Assembly (NCBI GenBank): GCA_030068145.1
Contig: JAPJBO010000118.1
Span: 248,001 to 312,000, forward strand
Source: Diplonema papillatum
Lineage: Eukaryota; Euglenozoa; Diplonemea; Diplonemida; Diplonemidae
DNA length: 64,000 bases
Direction of reading: 5' to 3'
The number at the start of each line of letters is the position of its first letter. Position 1 is the first letter of the stretch. A program made the translations under genes and the position numbers. The notes beneath the pieces are model-generated. The model was not told the DNA's origin. It did no database searches and worked only from the letters and a program-made list of their open reading frames with translations. Positions 19,402 to 29,258 of the stretch are shown here, one piece after another.

Positions 19402-21381
19402 TTACGGCTCTGAGGACGCGGAAGCGCCACCGAGAACTTCCGCAATTGCCTCGTCGACAACCCGCTGCTCCACCCGCCGCCTCTCTGGCAAAAGGCCCCG
19501 GATGGGCAGCTCTGCCCAGGCGTGGCCGAGACGGCTGGGAAGGTCTGAGAGGTTGTCCTCCCCCGGTACCCTTTCGAACCATGCGCTGGCCCTCGATCTC
19601 GCTAGCCTCTCCCAGAAAGCGTGGACAGGGACCAGCAATTCCTTAGCCTTCGTCCGACCTTGAATAAGACTACCCAGCACAACGCTATTGTCGACCCACA
19701 CTGAGACTGCAAAATCGACCCGGTGGCCAAACCAGATCGCGAAAGCAACCGCGACGGCTACAAACTCAAAGTGATGGATTTTGAGAGTGGAACCCGAAGG
19801 GGGTACGGGGTGCGAGTAGTACTCTATTCTAGTAGGTACTCCGTCTACAATCGTGGCCAGAACCGCGCCCAGACCAAAAAGGCATGCATCGGTGAGCAGG
19901 ACGTACCTGGTTCCTATGCCAGGCTGCGTTCTTCGGAGAGGCACCGTCCTTCCAAAGCACCGCTCTCCGGCGAACAAAGTCCTCACCCACCACGATAAGG
20001 AAGCCCGAAGATCCCTTCCTAGCTTAAAACCAGCAAACGTAGACGACGCATTGGCCCTCCTGAAGATCGCCTGAAGGGGAACACGGCCTACTCTCCCGAA
20101 GAGCGCCGACGTAGCGAAAGCAAGTTTCCCCGCCAGAGATGCTGCTTCACCTGGAGATAAGGAGTCGCGCCTCAGAACGCACTCAAGCATGTGTATCAGC
20201 CCCTTTCTTCTAGGATCCGAGAGCCTGACCTCGATTCCTCCCGATGTGATCGTGAAAATGAGACCGAGATGACGAAAACGGTTCCCCTGGGACGTCTTTT
20301 CTGCGTTGAAAGATGTGAGCAGTATATCCTGGAGCAGTTCGAGGGTATCGGCCAGGGCTCTGCTATCTGCGGCAAGCGTCGGAGATGCAAAGTCATCGTA
20401 ATACTGACATAGGGGCAGCCGCAGACCACGTCTCACCACCCTCGCCAGGACCTTGGCGAAGGCATTATAATGCACCACCGCAGCTGTCTCTCCGAAGGAC
20501 AAACGTTCCATCCGAAAAGACTTTATCTCCCCGTCCTCTGGGCTCTCAGCGATAACACACCTGCAGACAATGTCGTTCCTAGCGCGAAGCTGGCGATACG
20601 CGTCCTTGTGGTCGAGCCCTATGGACTGGAAAGTGGCATCAGGATTACACTCCAGCGCCCCGACAGCTACTTGCCGGGCCACTTCCACGAACACGTCGGC
20701 CGTGTCCAGCTTCACCGGGGTCGACATCTGCACAGCTTTGTTTACTAAGGCCATTCGCCCATCATCGCACGCCCGCTCCTTCACCCGGGAACCTTCCTCG
20801 TCAAACTTCGTCTGACGAATGACGAACCTTCGAAGGTACACAGCATTCGCTGGCGGACAAACTTCGACCATGAAGCCTGCGGCGAGCTCCTTTCGCACCG
20901 AGCGCCAGATCGCCACCTTGTCCGTGCTGCCGGTTGACCTGATAGCCCGCACTGACCGCGCGAGGACCTCCGGTTGACGTCGAATCAGCTCCTCCACGGA
21001 AATCTCAGGGGCGACTCGAGGCGCCGGGGCGTACAGCCCCTCGTAACCCACCGAGCCTGACATCGGGCAACCCGTCCTCAGGTGATGCAGCAGGTCATCT
21101 ACGCCCACAATGCCCAAATCGCAGAGCATCTCGCAAAGGAGCTCCACGTGACACGGCTTTCCGTCGTAGATAGGGAGCTCCGCAGCCCTCCTCCTCCAGT
21201 GAGCCAAGAACCGCAAGCGCATGCGCTGTGCTTCCGCAACTGGCGTGGTAGCCGCGTAGCTGATGGCCGCGGCCATCTCCTCGTCCAGCTGAGGCATCTC
21301 CTTTATCGCCGGCATCGAGTCAAACGCTTCCTCAGCGAACTTGTGCCTCCTCAGCACATCTTGAATCTCGTCCTGTGACAT
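19402..21381 (-). CDS. Reverse transcriptase-RNase H part of the DIRS-type element
   Basis: The 659-codon frame has the reverse transcriptase active-site block (CQYYDDFASP) and a following RNase H domain (LLTDACLFGLGAV, then VWVDN and VPGEDNLSDLPSR). This pairing without an integrase or a protease is that of DIRS/Ngaro elements. It lies between the gag-like part and repeat A2 on the minus strand. Confidence 0.9.
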   Translation of the reverse strand: MSQDEIQDVLRRHKFAEEAFDSMPAIKEMPQLDEEMAAAISYAATTPVAEAQRMRLRFLAHWRRRAAELPIYDGKPCHVELLCEMLCDLGIVGVDDLLHHLRTGCPMSGSVGYEGLYAPAPRVAPEISVEELIRRQPEVLARSVRAIRSTGSTDKVAIWRSVRKELAAGFMVEVCPPANAVYLRRFVIRQTKFDEEGSRVKERACDDGRMALVNKAVQMSTPVKLDTADVFVEVARQVAVGALECNPDATFQSIGLDHKDAYRQLRARNDIVCRCVIAESPEDGEIKSFRMERLSFGETAAVVHYNAFAKVLARVVRRGLRLPLCQYYDDFASPTLAADSRALADTLELLQDILLTSFNAEKTSQGNRFRHLGLIFTITSGGIEVRLSDPRRKGLIHMLECVLRRDSLSPGEAASLAGKLAFATSALFGRVGRVPLQAIFRRANASSTFAGFKLGRDLRASLSWWVRTLFAGERCFGRTVPLRRTQPGIGTRYVLLTDACLFGLGAVLATIVDGVPTRIEYYSHPVPPSGSTLKIHHFEFVAVAVAFAIWFGHRVDFAVSVWVDNSVVLGSLIQGRTKAKELLVPVHAFWERLARSRASAWFERVPGEDNLSDLPSRLGHAWAELPIRGLLPERRRVEQRVVDEAIAEVLGGASASSEP

Positions 21382-21588
21382 CCGTCTAGACGATGGGGTA
21401 GCGTCAGCGACGCATCCCCGTAGGGAAGAAGACAGCGCAGAGCACTGTCTGGGATCGTGCCGATGAGACGGCTGATGATGATGATAATGATGATAATGAT
21501 GATAGTGCTGAAGAGAAGGTAGAACTTCGGCTGCCAGCCGATTGACGGGGAAGGGAACAGAGAGGGTCGCTTCCGAGACATCCGGAAG
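21382..21588. repeat. Spacer with (GATGATAAT)n microsatellite
   Basis: Between the gag-like and RT parts is a GATGATGATAATGATGATAA-type microsatellite at about 21471-21508. No further feature is seen. Confidence 0.6.
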
Positions 21589-22683
21589 TCAAATACCTGG
21601 CTTAGACCTCTTTGCCGGAGGCTCGTCGTCAGGCTGAGAGCGGTTCCGTCCACGGCCAACTGCGCGCGTCGGGACCCTTGGCTGACGCTCATGAAGTGCC
21701 CGGGCCTGACGAGAGACTGGCAACCTGACCTCCCGCTGGATCGGAGGAGGGGCCTGAGGAGGAAGAATCTGAAGTTGGTGTTCTCGCCGTTCTCTCACAC
21801 CTAGTGTGCCTGCATTCATGTTGAGGCTCAGGACAGTAGCGGTATCTAGGCAGAGCAGGCGTTCGGAGGCTGCAGTGAGGATGATGGTCCCCGGAACCGC
21901 CCTCCTCTCGCTCGCAAAGCGTCTCCTGGCTTGCTCGTCGTACTCGCGAGCCAAGGAGCACCCGAATCTGGCCGCGAGATCGCACACCAACGCCGGGTAG
22001 CCGAAGATAACAGGGAGGGGGTTCCTCCCGAACGCCCCTGTTAGGCCGGCGATGACCAGGTACCGTTGAAGGGCGCAAACAGTCTGCACGAAGGGGCGAT
22101 GGCTGGCCGTAATCCACCCCGCCGTGACTGGTGTGTACGGCTCCTTGTGGATGTCCACGTATGGCAGCGCGACATCCGGCTCCCTCTCTACCTTCCTCTG
22201 AAACGCGTTCAGCTCGGTGTGGCTGGGAGTGAGCTCCCTGGGGAGATGCATAAGACCATGGATGGCGATCTGCTCGGCTACATCCAGGACGGTCAGCGGC
22301 TGGTCCTTTGAGCGGGCTGCCCTCTGGTCGTCGCGCCTGGCGTCGCTGTCCTTCTCCCGCTGCTCGTTGCAACGGAACCACTTCTTGGCAACCGAGCGGA
22401 ACTTGGGCGGAAGGTCAGACGGCAAACTGTCGATGCCATCCACTGAGGAGCACTCCAAGAGGGAGCGATATGCAAGTCCATCGAGGGTCGTTGCGGCTAC
22501 CACGAAGCCCGCGGGATCCTCCTGGTAGAGGCCTGCCGCCCATGACTCGAAGATGACCGCGTGAAGCACGCGATGCCTCCTGGTCACCGTTGCGCGGTTT
22601 GCCCCCTTCCATTCCTCATTGGCCGCCTCCCGTATCTTCCTATACTGCACATCCGCGACCATCTGCAGCCACCCTTCGAGCAC
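21589..22683 (-). CDS. gag-like part of the DIRS-type element
   Basis: An open frame of about 364 codons occupies the gag position upstream of RT. It has a charged middle and a basic C-terminus (GRGRNRSQ...PPAKRSK). No zinc knuckle is seen. Assignment rests on position and composition. Confidence 0.5.
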   Translation of the reverse strand: MLEGWLQMVADVQYRKIREAANEEWKGANRATVTRRHRVLHAVIFESWAAGLYQEDPAGFVVAATTLDGLAYRSLLECSSVDGIDSLPSDLPPKFRSVAKKWFRCNEQREKDSDARRDDQRAARSKDQPLTVLDVAEQIAIHGLMHLPRELTPSHTELNAFQRKVEREPDVALPYVDIHKEPYTPVTAGWITASHRPFVQTVCALQRYLVIAGLTGAFGRNPLPVIFGYPALVCDLAARFGCSLAREYDEQARRRFASERRAVPGTIILTAASERLLCLDTATVLSLNMNAGTLGVRERREHQLQILPPQAPPPIQREVRLPVSRQARALHERQPRVPTRAVGRGRNRSQPDDEPPAKRSKPGI

Positions 22684-22684
22684 C

Positions 22685-22870
22685 GACAGCTCGTGAGAAC
22701 GGTAGCACGCAAATACCAGAGCGAAACAACCGTTTCAAGCCGAAACAAAGCAGAGTCACAATACCTCGGCTACCAGATCACCGCGAGAACGGTAGCACGC
22801 GAAAACCAGAGCGAAACAACCTCTTCAAGCCGAAACAAAGAAGAGTCACAATACCTGGGCTACCATACCC
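22685..22870. repeat. Two copies of a 92-bp unit
   Basis: The unit starts GAGAACGGTAGCACGC-AA and holds CCAGAGCGAAACAACC and AGAGTCACAATACCT. The two tandem copies lie inside the DIRS-type element, between its gag-like part and the 53-bp satellite. Confidence 0.8.
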
Positions 22871-22929
22871 AAAAAACCGTCCCGGCTAAGATCGTGGATC
22901 TCTTCGGGTGGCTGGCCACTCAACCGGGA

Positions 22930-23975
22930 AGATCCTCTCGGACCTCTTCAGGAGCAGGCTGGTTGGCCGCTTTCGCCTGGGTAGACCTGGTTGGGCCTCT
23001 TCAGGGGCAGGCTGGTTGGCCGCTCTCGCCTGGGTAGATCTGGTTGGATCTCTTCAGGGGCAGGCTGGTTGGCCGCTCTCGCCTGGGTAGATCTGGTTGG
23101 ACCTCTTCAGGGGCAGGCCCGGTGGCCGCTCTCGCCTGGGTAGATCTGGTTGGATCTCTTCAGGGGCAGGCTGGTTGGCCGCTCTCGCCTGGGTAGATCT
23201 GGTTGGACCTCTTCAGGGGCAGGCTGGTTGGCCGCTCTCGCCTGGGAAGATCTGGTTGGACCTCTTCAGGGGCAGGCTGGTTGGCCGCTCTCGCCTGGGT
23301 AGATCTGGTTGGATCTCTTCAGGGGCAGGCTGGTTGGCCGCTCTCGCCTGGGAAGATCTGGTTGGACCTCTTCAGGGGCAGGCTGGTTGGCCGCTCTCGC
23401 CTGGGTAGATCTGGTTGGACCTCTTCAGGGGCAGGCTGGTTGGCCGCTCTCGCCTGGGTAGATCTGGTTGGATCTCTTCAGGGGCAGGCTGGTTGGCCGC
23501 TCTCGCCTGGGTAGATCTGGTTGGACCTCTTCAGGGGCAGACCCGGTGGTCGCTCTCGCCTGGGTAGATCCGGTTGGACCTCTTCAGGGGCAGGCCCGGT
23601 GGCCGCTCTCGCCTGGGTAGATCTGGTTGGATCTCTTCAGGGGCAGGCTGGTTGGCCGCTCTCGCCTGGGAAGATCTGGTTGGACCTCTTCAGGGGCAGG
23701 CTGGTTGGCCGCTCTCGCCTGGGAAGATCTGGTTGGACCTCTTCAGGGGCAGGCTGGTTGGCCGCTCTCGCCTGGGTAGATCTGATTGGATCTCTTCAGG
23801 GGCAGGCTGGTTGGCCGCTCTCGCCTGGGAAGATCTGGTTGGACCTCTTCAGGGGCAGGCTGGTTGGCCGCTCTTGCCTGGGTAGATCTGGTTGGACCTC
23901 TTCAGGGGCAGGCTGGTTGGCCGCTCTCGCCTGGGTAGATCTGGTTGGACCTCTTCAGGAGCAGGCCCGGTGGCC
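22930..23975. repeat. 53-bp satellite, about 20 copies, within the DIRS-type element
   Basis: The unit contains GGTTGGCCGCTCTCGCCTGG, TAGATCTGGTTGGA and CCTCTTCAGGGGCAGGCT. Copies differ at a few sites, such as TAGATCT against AAGATCT and CTGGTT against CCCGGT. Because 53 is not a multiple of 3, apparent reading frames of about 103 and 168 codons here are by-products. The array lies in the leader region of the element, between B2 and the gag-like part. Confidence 0.9.
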
Positions 23976-24073
23976 ACTTTCAACCTGGCAAGGGGGGAGG
24001 GATTGCCCAGGGGGCTGCCCCCCCTGAAGAATATCAGTTCCGGAAAGCGACAGGGCCCGCAATACATCAAACA

Positions 24074-24155
24074 GGGAAGAAAAGATCGAGCTCCTGTTTG
24101 GTAATTTCGTTCCCTGCCGGGGCTTTGCACGAAATTAGCTGACATTAAACTCTCA
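24074..24155. repeat. Split direct repeat B2 of the DIRS-type element
   Basis: The second copy of the 82-bp B repeat. It marks the outer edge of the element nearest exon 1 of channel gene 1. Confidence 0.9.
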
Positions 24156-24193
24156 GATAAAAGACTGCGTGCTTTTCCCGTTCAAAAAAAAGG

Positions 24194-24230
<37 letters not shown>

Positions 24231-24249
24231 GGAAGACGAATGTGCATAC
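24156..24249. other. Start of intron 1 of channel gene 1, with long poly-A
   Basis: A run of about 36 A (24194-24229) lies between the DIRS-type element and the exon 1 donor. On the gene strand this is a poly-T just inside the intron. Confidence 0.6.
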
Positions 24250-24378
24250 CTTGAGCTTTGCCGCGGGCGGGGTGCTGCGGTCGTTGCAGTGCTCGTGGCA
24301 GGAACGCGCTAGCGCCGCCAAGGTCTTCCCGGGCGGCACCTTGCCAGTCCGAAGCAGGGCGAACGGCGCTGACGACAT
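24250..24378 (-). CDS. Pentameric ligand-gated ion channel 1, probable exon 1
   Basis: ATG at 24378 opens 43 codons (MSSAPFALLRTGKVPPGKTL...CHEHCNDRSTPPAAKLK) that end in phase 0 at the donor GTATGC. Exon 2 at 16494 starts in phase 0. Exon 1 of channel gene 2 also ends in phase 0 at GTATGC. Codon use is as GC-rich as in the channel body. The link spans 7.75 kb of intron, of which 7.0 kb is the DIRS-type element. No hydrophobic signal peptide is visible, which is odd for a channel with an extracellular N-domain. A further upstream exon or another gene remains possible. Confidence 0.6.
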
Positions 24379-25678
24379 TTGACCCGTGCTTTGTGTGTTT
24401 CCGACGGTCCCGTATGAGCGTACAGAATAGTACTTCTTCTACTGCGTTTCCCGCCGATCCCGCACGGGCGTACAGCCTACCTCTTTTCCCCTTTTGAATA
24501 AGCACCTGCTTTTTCGAGTCTATTGTAGGAAATACTCGAGGAGGCCGCCAGTTAAATCTCACGTCGGATTCGTGCAAGCAAAGACTTGTCGAGGATCATG
24601 ACCATTTTTTCGGTCGTTCACGCCACGGACACACTACACACTGAGCGGACCAGCAAACTGGACAGCGATGTGAAACTGGCTGGGTGCTTCGGCATGCAAA
24701 AGTGGTAAGAGAGCTTCAAGCCTCTGTTCGAGCACATTTATCAACCCCTTTCATGCAAGTAAAGACTTGTAGAGGACTACGAGGCACCGTGTTTCGGTCC
24801 GTTATGCCACAGACATTCCGGCTCTGGACTTGGCGCTGGCCCTCAGCCTCTGCGACCAGCACGGATCGAAGATGGATCCCCCGTTTGCCCTGCTAGTCTT
24901 TTTACGACGGCGGCTCGGCGGAAGGGATGCGAGGATTTCCGATTCTGATTACGGACTTGCCCCTTTGTAGCTACGAGTTGCACCACGACGAAAGTGCGCC
25001 GAGAGAGATCTTTCCGGAGCCACGGAGCGAAAGGCTGTCGCTGTTGTTGCGTTGGCGATTCTGCAATTCGACAGAGGGAGCCGATGCGTCGCGTCTCACC
25101 AGGTGTTTCAGATACGGCAGTGTCATGCTTGCCATGCGTGCCGCAGCTTTGAGACATTTGAGCGAACTTTGTTACTTACGCACCGCCGTAGGCTCCCCCT
25201 CTGCTCTGGGAAGCTCCTGATTATTTGTTCTCGGGTGGCATGCCCGTGCCCGGCGGTTCCTCGTCTTAGACTTCGTCTACGAAGTCATCGGCAGGCAGCC
25301 TAACAAACCATGCACCGACGGCCCGATGGGAAAACGCGGATCCTCGCCTGGTCTTTCGGTTGTCGTAGCTCGGGGCGGGGTGTGGGTTGGTTCTCGATGG
25401 TATGCAAATTCTCCAGAAAATCCCGTAGGCCGCTTGAGTTTGTGATGCCCGCGATTGCGGGAGTCAGAAACCCCAACGCACCTCTCAAGCAGGAACGAGT
25501 AGTGAGAAAAAGCGAAGAATGAAATGCACCCTCTTGCTATCTATCAGCCAAGAGCTGGGACTCAACTATACGTCCTTCTACAAACGAGAAACGAGTGGCC
25601 ATTTCAGGTACGGGTCATGGCAGGCGAGCAGCGGGCACTCTCGCACAGAAACAAAGGCTCACAGTAGTGCTTTTTGAC
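24379..25678. other. Intergenic between the two channel genes
   Basis: An inverted R2 fragment lies at 24487-24565. Two related 100-bp stretches (GCAAGTAAAGACTTGT-GAGGA and GCAAGCAAAGACTTGTCGAGG) lie near 24575 and 24754. No gene is recognised. Confidence 0.5.
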
Positions 25679-26111
25679 GGTGTTTGTGCGCACTTCCTTC
25701 AATCCTGTTTTGTTCATCTAACGAGAGTGAGGATAGTACGCTGCCATCGATCTGTTTTTGTTCTTGACAAATTGCATTTGTCGGACACACAATTGCAGAT
25801 AATTTTCATGGTTTTGACGGCTTAGCGCCGGATTTCTTCTGCAAAGCGAGCAAAACCTCCGCCTCGCGGGTGCCTGCTCTGGGGACTGCCGCCGTGTCGC
25901 CGGAGGTGGCGGCGAGCTTCTGGCTCTCCAGCGACTTGTGCTGCTCCCAGCGCTGGGCGAGAACGGAGCTGGTGCGGTAGTTGCGCAGCGGCTTGATCTC
26001 CCCGCCGAGGATCGCGCGGCCCTGGTACAGCAGCGACCGCTTCGTCACGGCCATGTACACGTTGAACGCGACCCAGCAGCCGACCATGGCGGGGAAGATG
26101 TACGCCCGCTC
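25679..26111 (-). pseudogene. Partial duplicate of the 3' end of channel gene 2
   Basis: This stretch repeats 26321-26754 almost base for base: part of M4 (ERAYIFPAMVGCWVAFNVYM), the cytoplasmic tail and about 130 bp of 3' flank. It lacks everything upstream. It lies directly downstream of the parent in the same orientation. The end of the tail differs slightly (LALQKKSGAK against LAMQNKSGAK). Confidence 0.85.
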
Positions 26112-26448
26112 AGTATCCAACACAACAGGCGCATGGTTTTGTGAAGGTCAGGCCAGAACCCCACCAGGAAACGTGAAAAAATTAGTATGGCGCTTCCGTT
26201 TGTTTGTGCGCACTAGCGGCTTTTCACCTGATTTGGTGAGTTGCTTTAGTACGCTGCCAACTACTAATTTTTAGTACCAACAATGCACTGTTAACACAAA
26301 AAATGCGTGGTTTTTTGGTTGGTGTTTGTGCGCACTTCCTTCAATCCTGTTTTGTTCATCTAACGAGAGTGAGGATAGTACGCTGCCATCGATCTGTTTT
26401 TGTTCTTGACAAAATTGCATTTGTCGGACACAAAATTGCAGATAATTT
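26112..26448. other. Spacer between channel gene 2 and its partial copy
   Basis: It holds the 3' flank of channel gene 2, including GTTTGTGCGCACTTCCTTCA...TAGTACGCTGCC. The same words recur at 25681-25790 in the partial copy and at about 34405-34520, so this flank is itself a dispersed repeat. Confidence 0.5.
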
Positions 26449-27848
26449 TCATGGTTTTGACGGCTTAGCGCCGGATTTATTCTGCATAGCGAGCAAGACC
26501 TCCGCCTCGCGGGTGCCTGCTCTGGGGACTGCCGCCGTGTCGCCGGAGGTGGCGGCGAGCTTCTGGCTCTCCAGCGACTTGTGCTGCTCCCAGCGCTGGG
26601 CGAGAACGGAGCTGGTGCGGTAGTTGCGCAGCGGCTTGATCTCCCCGCCGAGGATCGCGCGGCCCTGGTACAGCAGCGACCGCTTCGTCACGGCCATGTA
26701 CACGTTGAACGCGACCCAGCAGCCGACCATGGCGGGGAAGATGTACGCCCGCTCTGTGGTCACCGGCTCGTTTTCCGCGAGCCACGCCCTGGCCCCCGCC
26801 CCGAAGGACCCCCACCAGCCCGCGGCCGGACCCCGAGCCTCTTCCTTCGCGCCCGGTTCTTTCACAGCCAGCTTCGCCAGCTTGTTCTCCGTGTAGATCT
26901 CCGACCAGAGCTTCATCAACGCGAAGTTGATCGCCAGGACCCCGAGGAGCATGAAAGTCGCGTGCATGTACAAGTCGAACCGGGTCAGATACGCCACCTT
27001 CGGCAGCTTGTCCGATACCGAGAACTTGAACGTGATCAGGGAGATGAGCAGCGCGAAGATAGCGGAAAGCCTCTCTCCCAGGTGGGCGGGGGGCGCTGAG
27101 AACGCGCAGAATCCGAGCGAGGCGATGAGGCCCATGACGCGCATCATGTTCATGTAGTATCCGTACCGACGGGCGACGGGGATCTCGAGGAGGACGCCCT
27201 GCTTCCTGCCGTTTTGCCCTTTCAGGGCGGAGCCGGCGTGCGTCTTGTTGGTGAGGCTCCACGCGAACACCCTCGGGCGGTACAGGTGCCATTCGGAGGA
27301 CAGCGACTGGAGCGACCGGATGAGGGTAGCGCCGGCAGTGTTCGCCGAGCAGCTATGCGGGAGGGCGAAGCGGCCGAGATCCGGCGAGGAGGGCCGTCCG
27401 AACGTGCCCCACCAGAAGACGATGTTGACGAGCTGCGTGTCGAACGGGAAGTTTTCGAGGCCGAACTCGACCTCGACGTCGGCCCGCCACTTCCACACGC
27501 AAAAGACGACGCCCGGGGGGTCGTCTGCCTGGCGCTGGTGGATCACCACCGGCTCTTGCACTTCCGGCTGCTCCATCGCAGTCGACATGCGGGGGAAAGC
27601 CGGAACGTGCAGGTGCGCCGCCGGGATCTCGACGCCCGCCGGAGTCCCGTTGTCCGCGAGCTCGGGCTCGTACCACTTCGCCAGCAGCAGGCCCTCGCAC
27701 TGCACCAGCTGGTTCAGTTCGTTGATCCGCGTCACCTTCAGCACGACCGGCTGCATGCCCACCACGTGCGGCAGCGTCGTCAGATCGCCGATGGCCTCCA
27801 TCTCCTTCTGCAGCGCGGCCGCCGCCCGCCCAAACGACTGGTCTTCGG
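26449..27848 (-). CDS. Pentameric ligand-gated ion channel 2, exon 3 (channel body)
   Basis: Residues 82-546 of a 546-residue model, from the acceptor GTTCCAACAG (phase 1) to TGA 26449-26451. Order: beta-sandwich from PVVLKVTRINEL, FPFDTQ at 214-217 without flanking cysteines, M1 near 316-335, M2 near 338-360 (LGERLSAIFALLISLITFKF), M3, a loop with an Ala/Gly- and Trp-containing stretch, M4 (YIFPAMVGCWVAFNVYM) and a basic tail. Glutamate 339 before M2 favours cation selectivity. Exon borders and phases equal those of channel gene 1, so the two arose by duplication of a three-exon gene. The C-terminal tails differ, and the PPLPPK motif of gene 1 is absent here. Confidence 0.9.
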
Positions 27849-28178
27849 CTGTTGGAACGTTTTTTCCGCGTTTTTTAGCTCACGGTCCGGTGTTTGAAAG
27901 GGGGGCGGGGGGGTCGTCGAATAATTACAGTTATTCGACACACATGCATCTGGCTGCGAGGGGTGAAGCTACGATGTTTTCGGGGTAGCGGCGGGGTTAT
28001 TAACCCTGTGCAAGTGTTAGGTAGTCGTCGGATATAAAGTAATCTTGTACGACCAAAAAAAAAAAAAAAAACACACACTACCACTATTTGACCCTTGACC
28101 CTGCTATTGTTCGGCACACCATGCCCACCACGAAACCTGGGACCTCTCCCCCGATTGGCGAAGACAAGGAAAGCATAC

Positions 28179-28251
28179 AATTTCTCCCGAAGTACTTTTC
28201 GCGGAGTTCTTCCAGCTCGGAGTGTGCTTCTGTTTCCCATAATGTGTCGAA
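28179..28251 (-). CDS. Pentameric ligand-gated ion channel 2, exon 2 (73 nt)
   Basis: Bounded by the acceptor AACCCAACAG and the donor GTATGC, it encodes FDTLWETEAHSELEELREKY then FGRN plus one base, phase 0 to phase 1. It joins exon 3 through a serine codon to give FGRN-S-EDQSFG. The product is charged and helical. Length, phase and sequence match exon 2 of channel gene 1. Confidence 0.85.
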
Positions 28252-28619
28252 CTGTTGGGTTGGAGGCAGCCAGCTTCACAAACGATAGCCCTGGCTATAC
28301 ACAATGCCTTGACTCTTTGAAGAGGGCACGGACGAAGTGTCGATAAAACAATGTCAAATAGACAGTCCAGCAGCAATCAATTAAACATGCTTGCCGTGTC
28401 TTTACTCTGGAGGCAAAGTGTCCGAACTCGGGCACGGGTTCTTGCTTTTTCGACATAAATATATGTCCCCCATCCGTAAAGGGTTGAGTGAAAATGCCTG
28501 CCGTTCCCATCGTGGTTTCTCGCCTCCTGTCGCTGGTCCAAGACCAGCTGGCCGGCCTCGCCGCGTGCGGGGTACCGGGGGTATCGGTCTCTCCCTGACC
28601 ACCAACACCCCTCACTATC

Positions 28620-28885
28620 ATCTCATCGGGACGAAGACCTTGACCAAAGGGCGGCTGCAGGTAAACAGGCTCGTCTAGTTCCGTTTCCGAAGTTCTGATG
28701 GCATGAACGTGGGACCCTCATCGGACGAAGACCCCGACCAAAGGGCAGCTGTAAGTAAACAGGCTCGTCTAGTTCCGTTTCCGAAGTCCTGATGGCATGG
28801 AATGTGGGACCTACATCGGACGAAGACCTCGACAGGCCCGTCTAGTCCCGTTTTTGAAGTCCTGATGGCATGGATGTGGGACCCC
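28620..28885. repeat. Three tandem copies of a 75-105-bp unit in intron 1
   Basis: The unit holds TCATCGGACGAAGACC..GACCA, AACAGGCTCGTCTAGTTCCG and GATGGCATG-A-GTGGGACC. Copies start near 28618, 28720 and 28817, the last shortened. It lies in intron 1 of channel gene 2. Confidence 0.7.
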
Positions 28886-28974
28886 ATCGTTTTATAGCGT
28901 TCTAGTAGCCCAATTTGTTGTGAGTGTTGCAAGTACACAGTGAACTCCAGCATCCCAACGGCGTTCTTTCTAAC

Positions 28975-29210
28975 ATGCAGGGTCAAAACCTTGTGTCTTT
29001 TTTAAACGCTGCCGCGGGGCCGATGGCCCCCAAAAAAAAATTGGAAATAATAAAATCCTCACTCCTATGCGTGTGTCTGTCACTCTCGCTCTGCTTGCCG
29101 CGCGCCGTATGGTTGGACTAAAAAGTGAAGCCAGAAAACTGCTAATCTTGCTGCTGGACACATGAAGTGGTGCCATTTACCAAAAAGACACAAGATTTTG
29201 ACCCGGCATG
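28975..29210 (+). mobile_element. MITE with CATGCAGGGTCAAAACC termini, intron 1 of channel gene 2
   Basis: Ends ATGCAGGGTCAAAACC and GATTTTGACCCGGCATG are inverted repeats, and CTAAC flanks both sides (28970-28974, 29211-29215) as a possible 5-bp target duplication. The interior differs from the 11.5-kb copy. No ORF. Confidence 0.7.
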
Positions 29211-29258
29211 CTAACGCGAAGGGGAAGGTCTCGGGGTTCGCGAGGTTGCAATGCATAC

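Larger units (their letters stand above)
17146..24155 (-). mobile_element. DIRS/Ngaro-type tyrosine-recombinase retroelement, looks whole
   Basis: The 7.0-kb element is bounded by split direct repeats. Two 340-bp A repeats lie at 17146-17485 and 18972-19311. Two 82-bp B repeats lie at 18890-18971 and 24074-24155. B1 abuts A2 exactly. In minus-strand order the parts are a gag-like ORF, reverse transcriptase-RNase H, then a tyrosine recombinase. The paired repeats look identical by eye, so the insertion is young. It lies wholly inside intron 1 of channel gene 1, in the gene's sense direction. A 53-bp satellite fills the stretch between B2 and the gag-like part. The internal B1-A2 junction lies between RT and recombinase, whereas the described Ngaro/PAT plan has it at one end. 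Confidence 0.85.

Noticed and set aside
22908-24027. Open frames of 100-170 codons with repeating LFRGRLVGRSRLGRSGW-type peptides
   Set aside because: By-product of the 53-bp satellite. The unit length shifts the frame and the same peptides appear in all three forward frames.
24182-24577. Longer minus-strand frame through exon 1 of channel gene 1
   Set aside because: It is out of phase with the donor, reads poly-Phe through the poly-T run, and includes an inverted R2 repeat.
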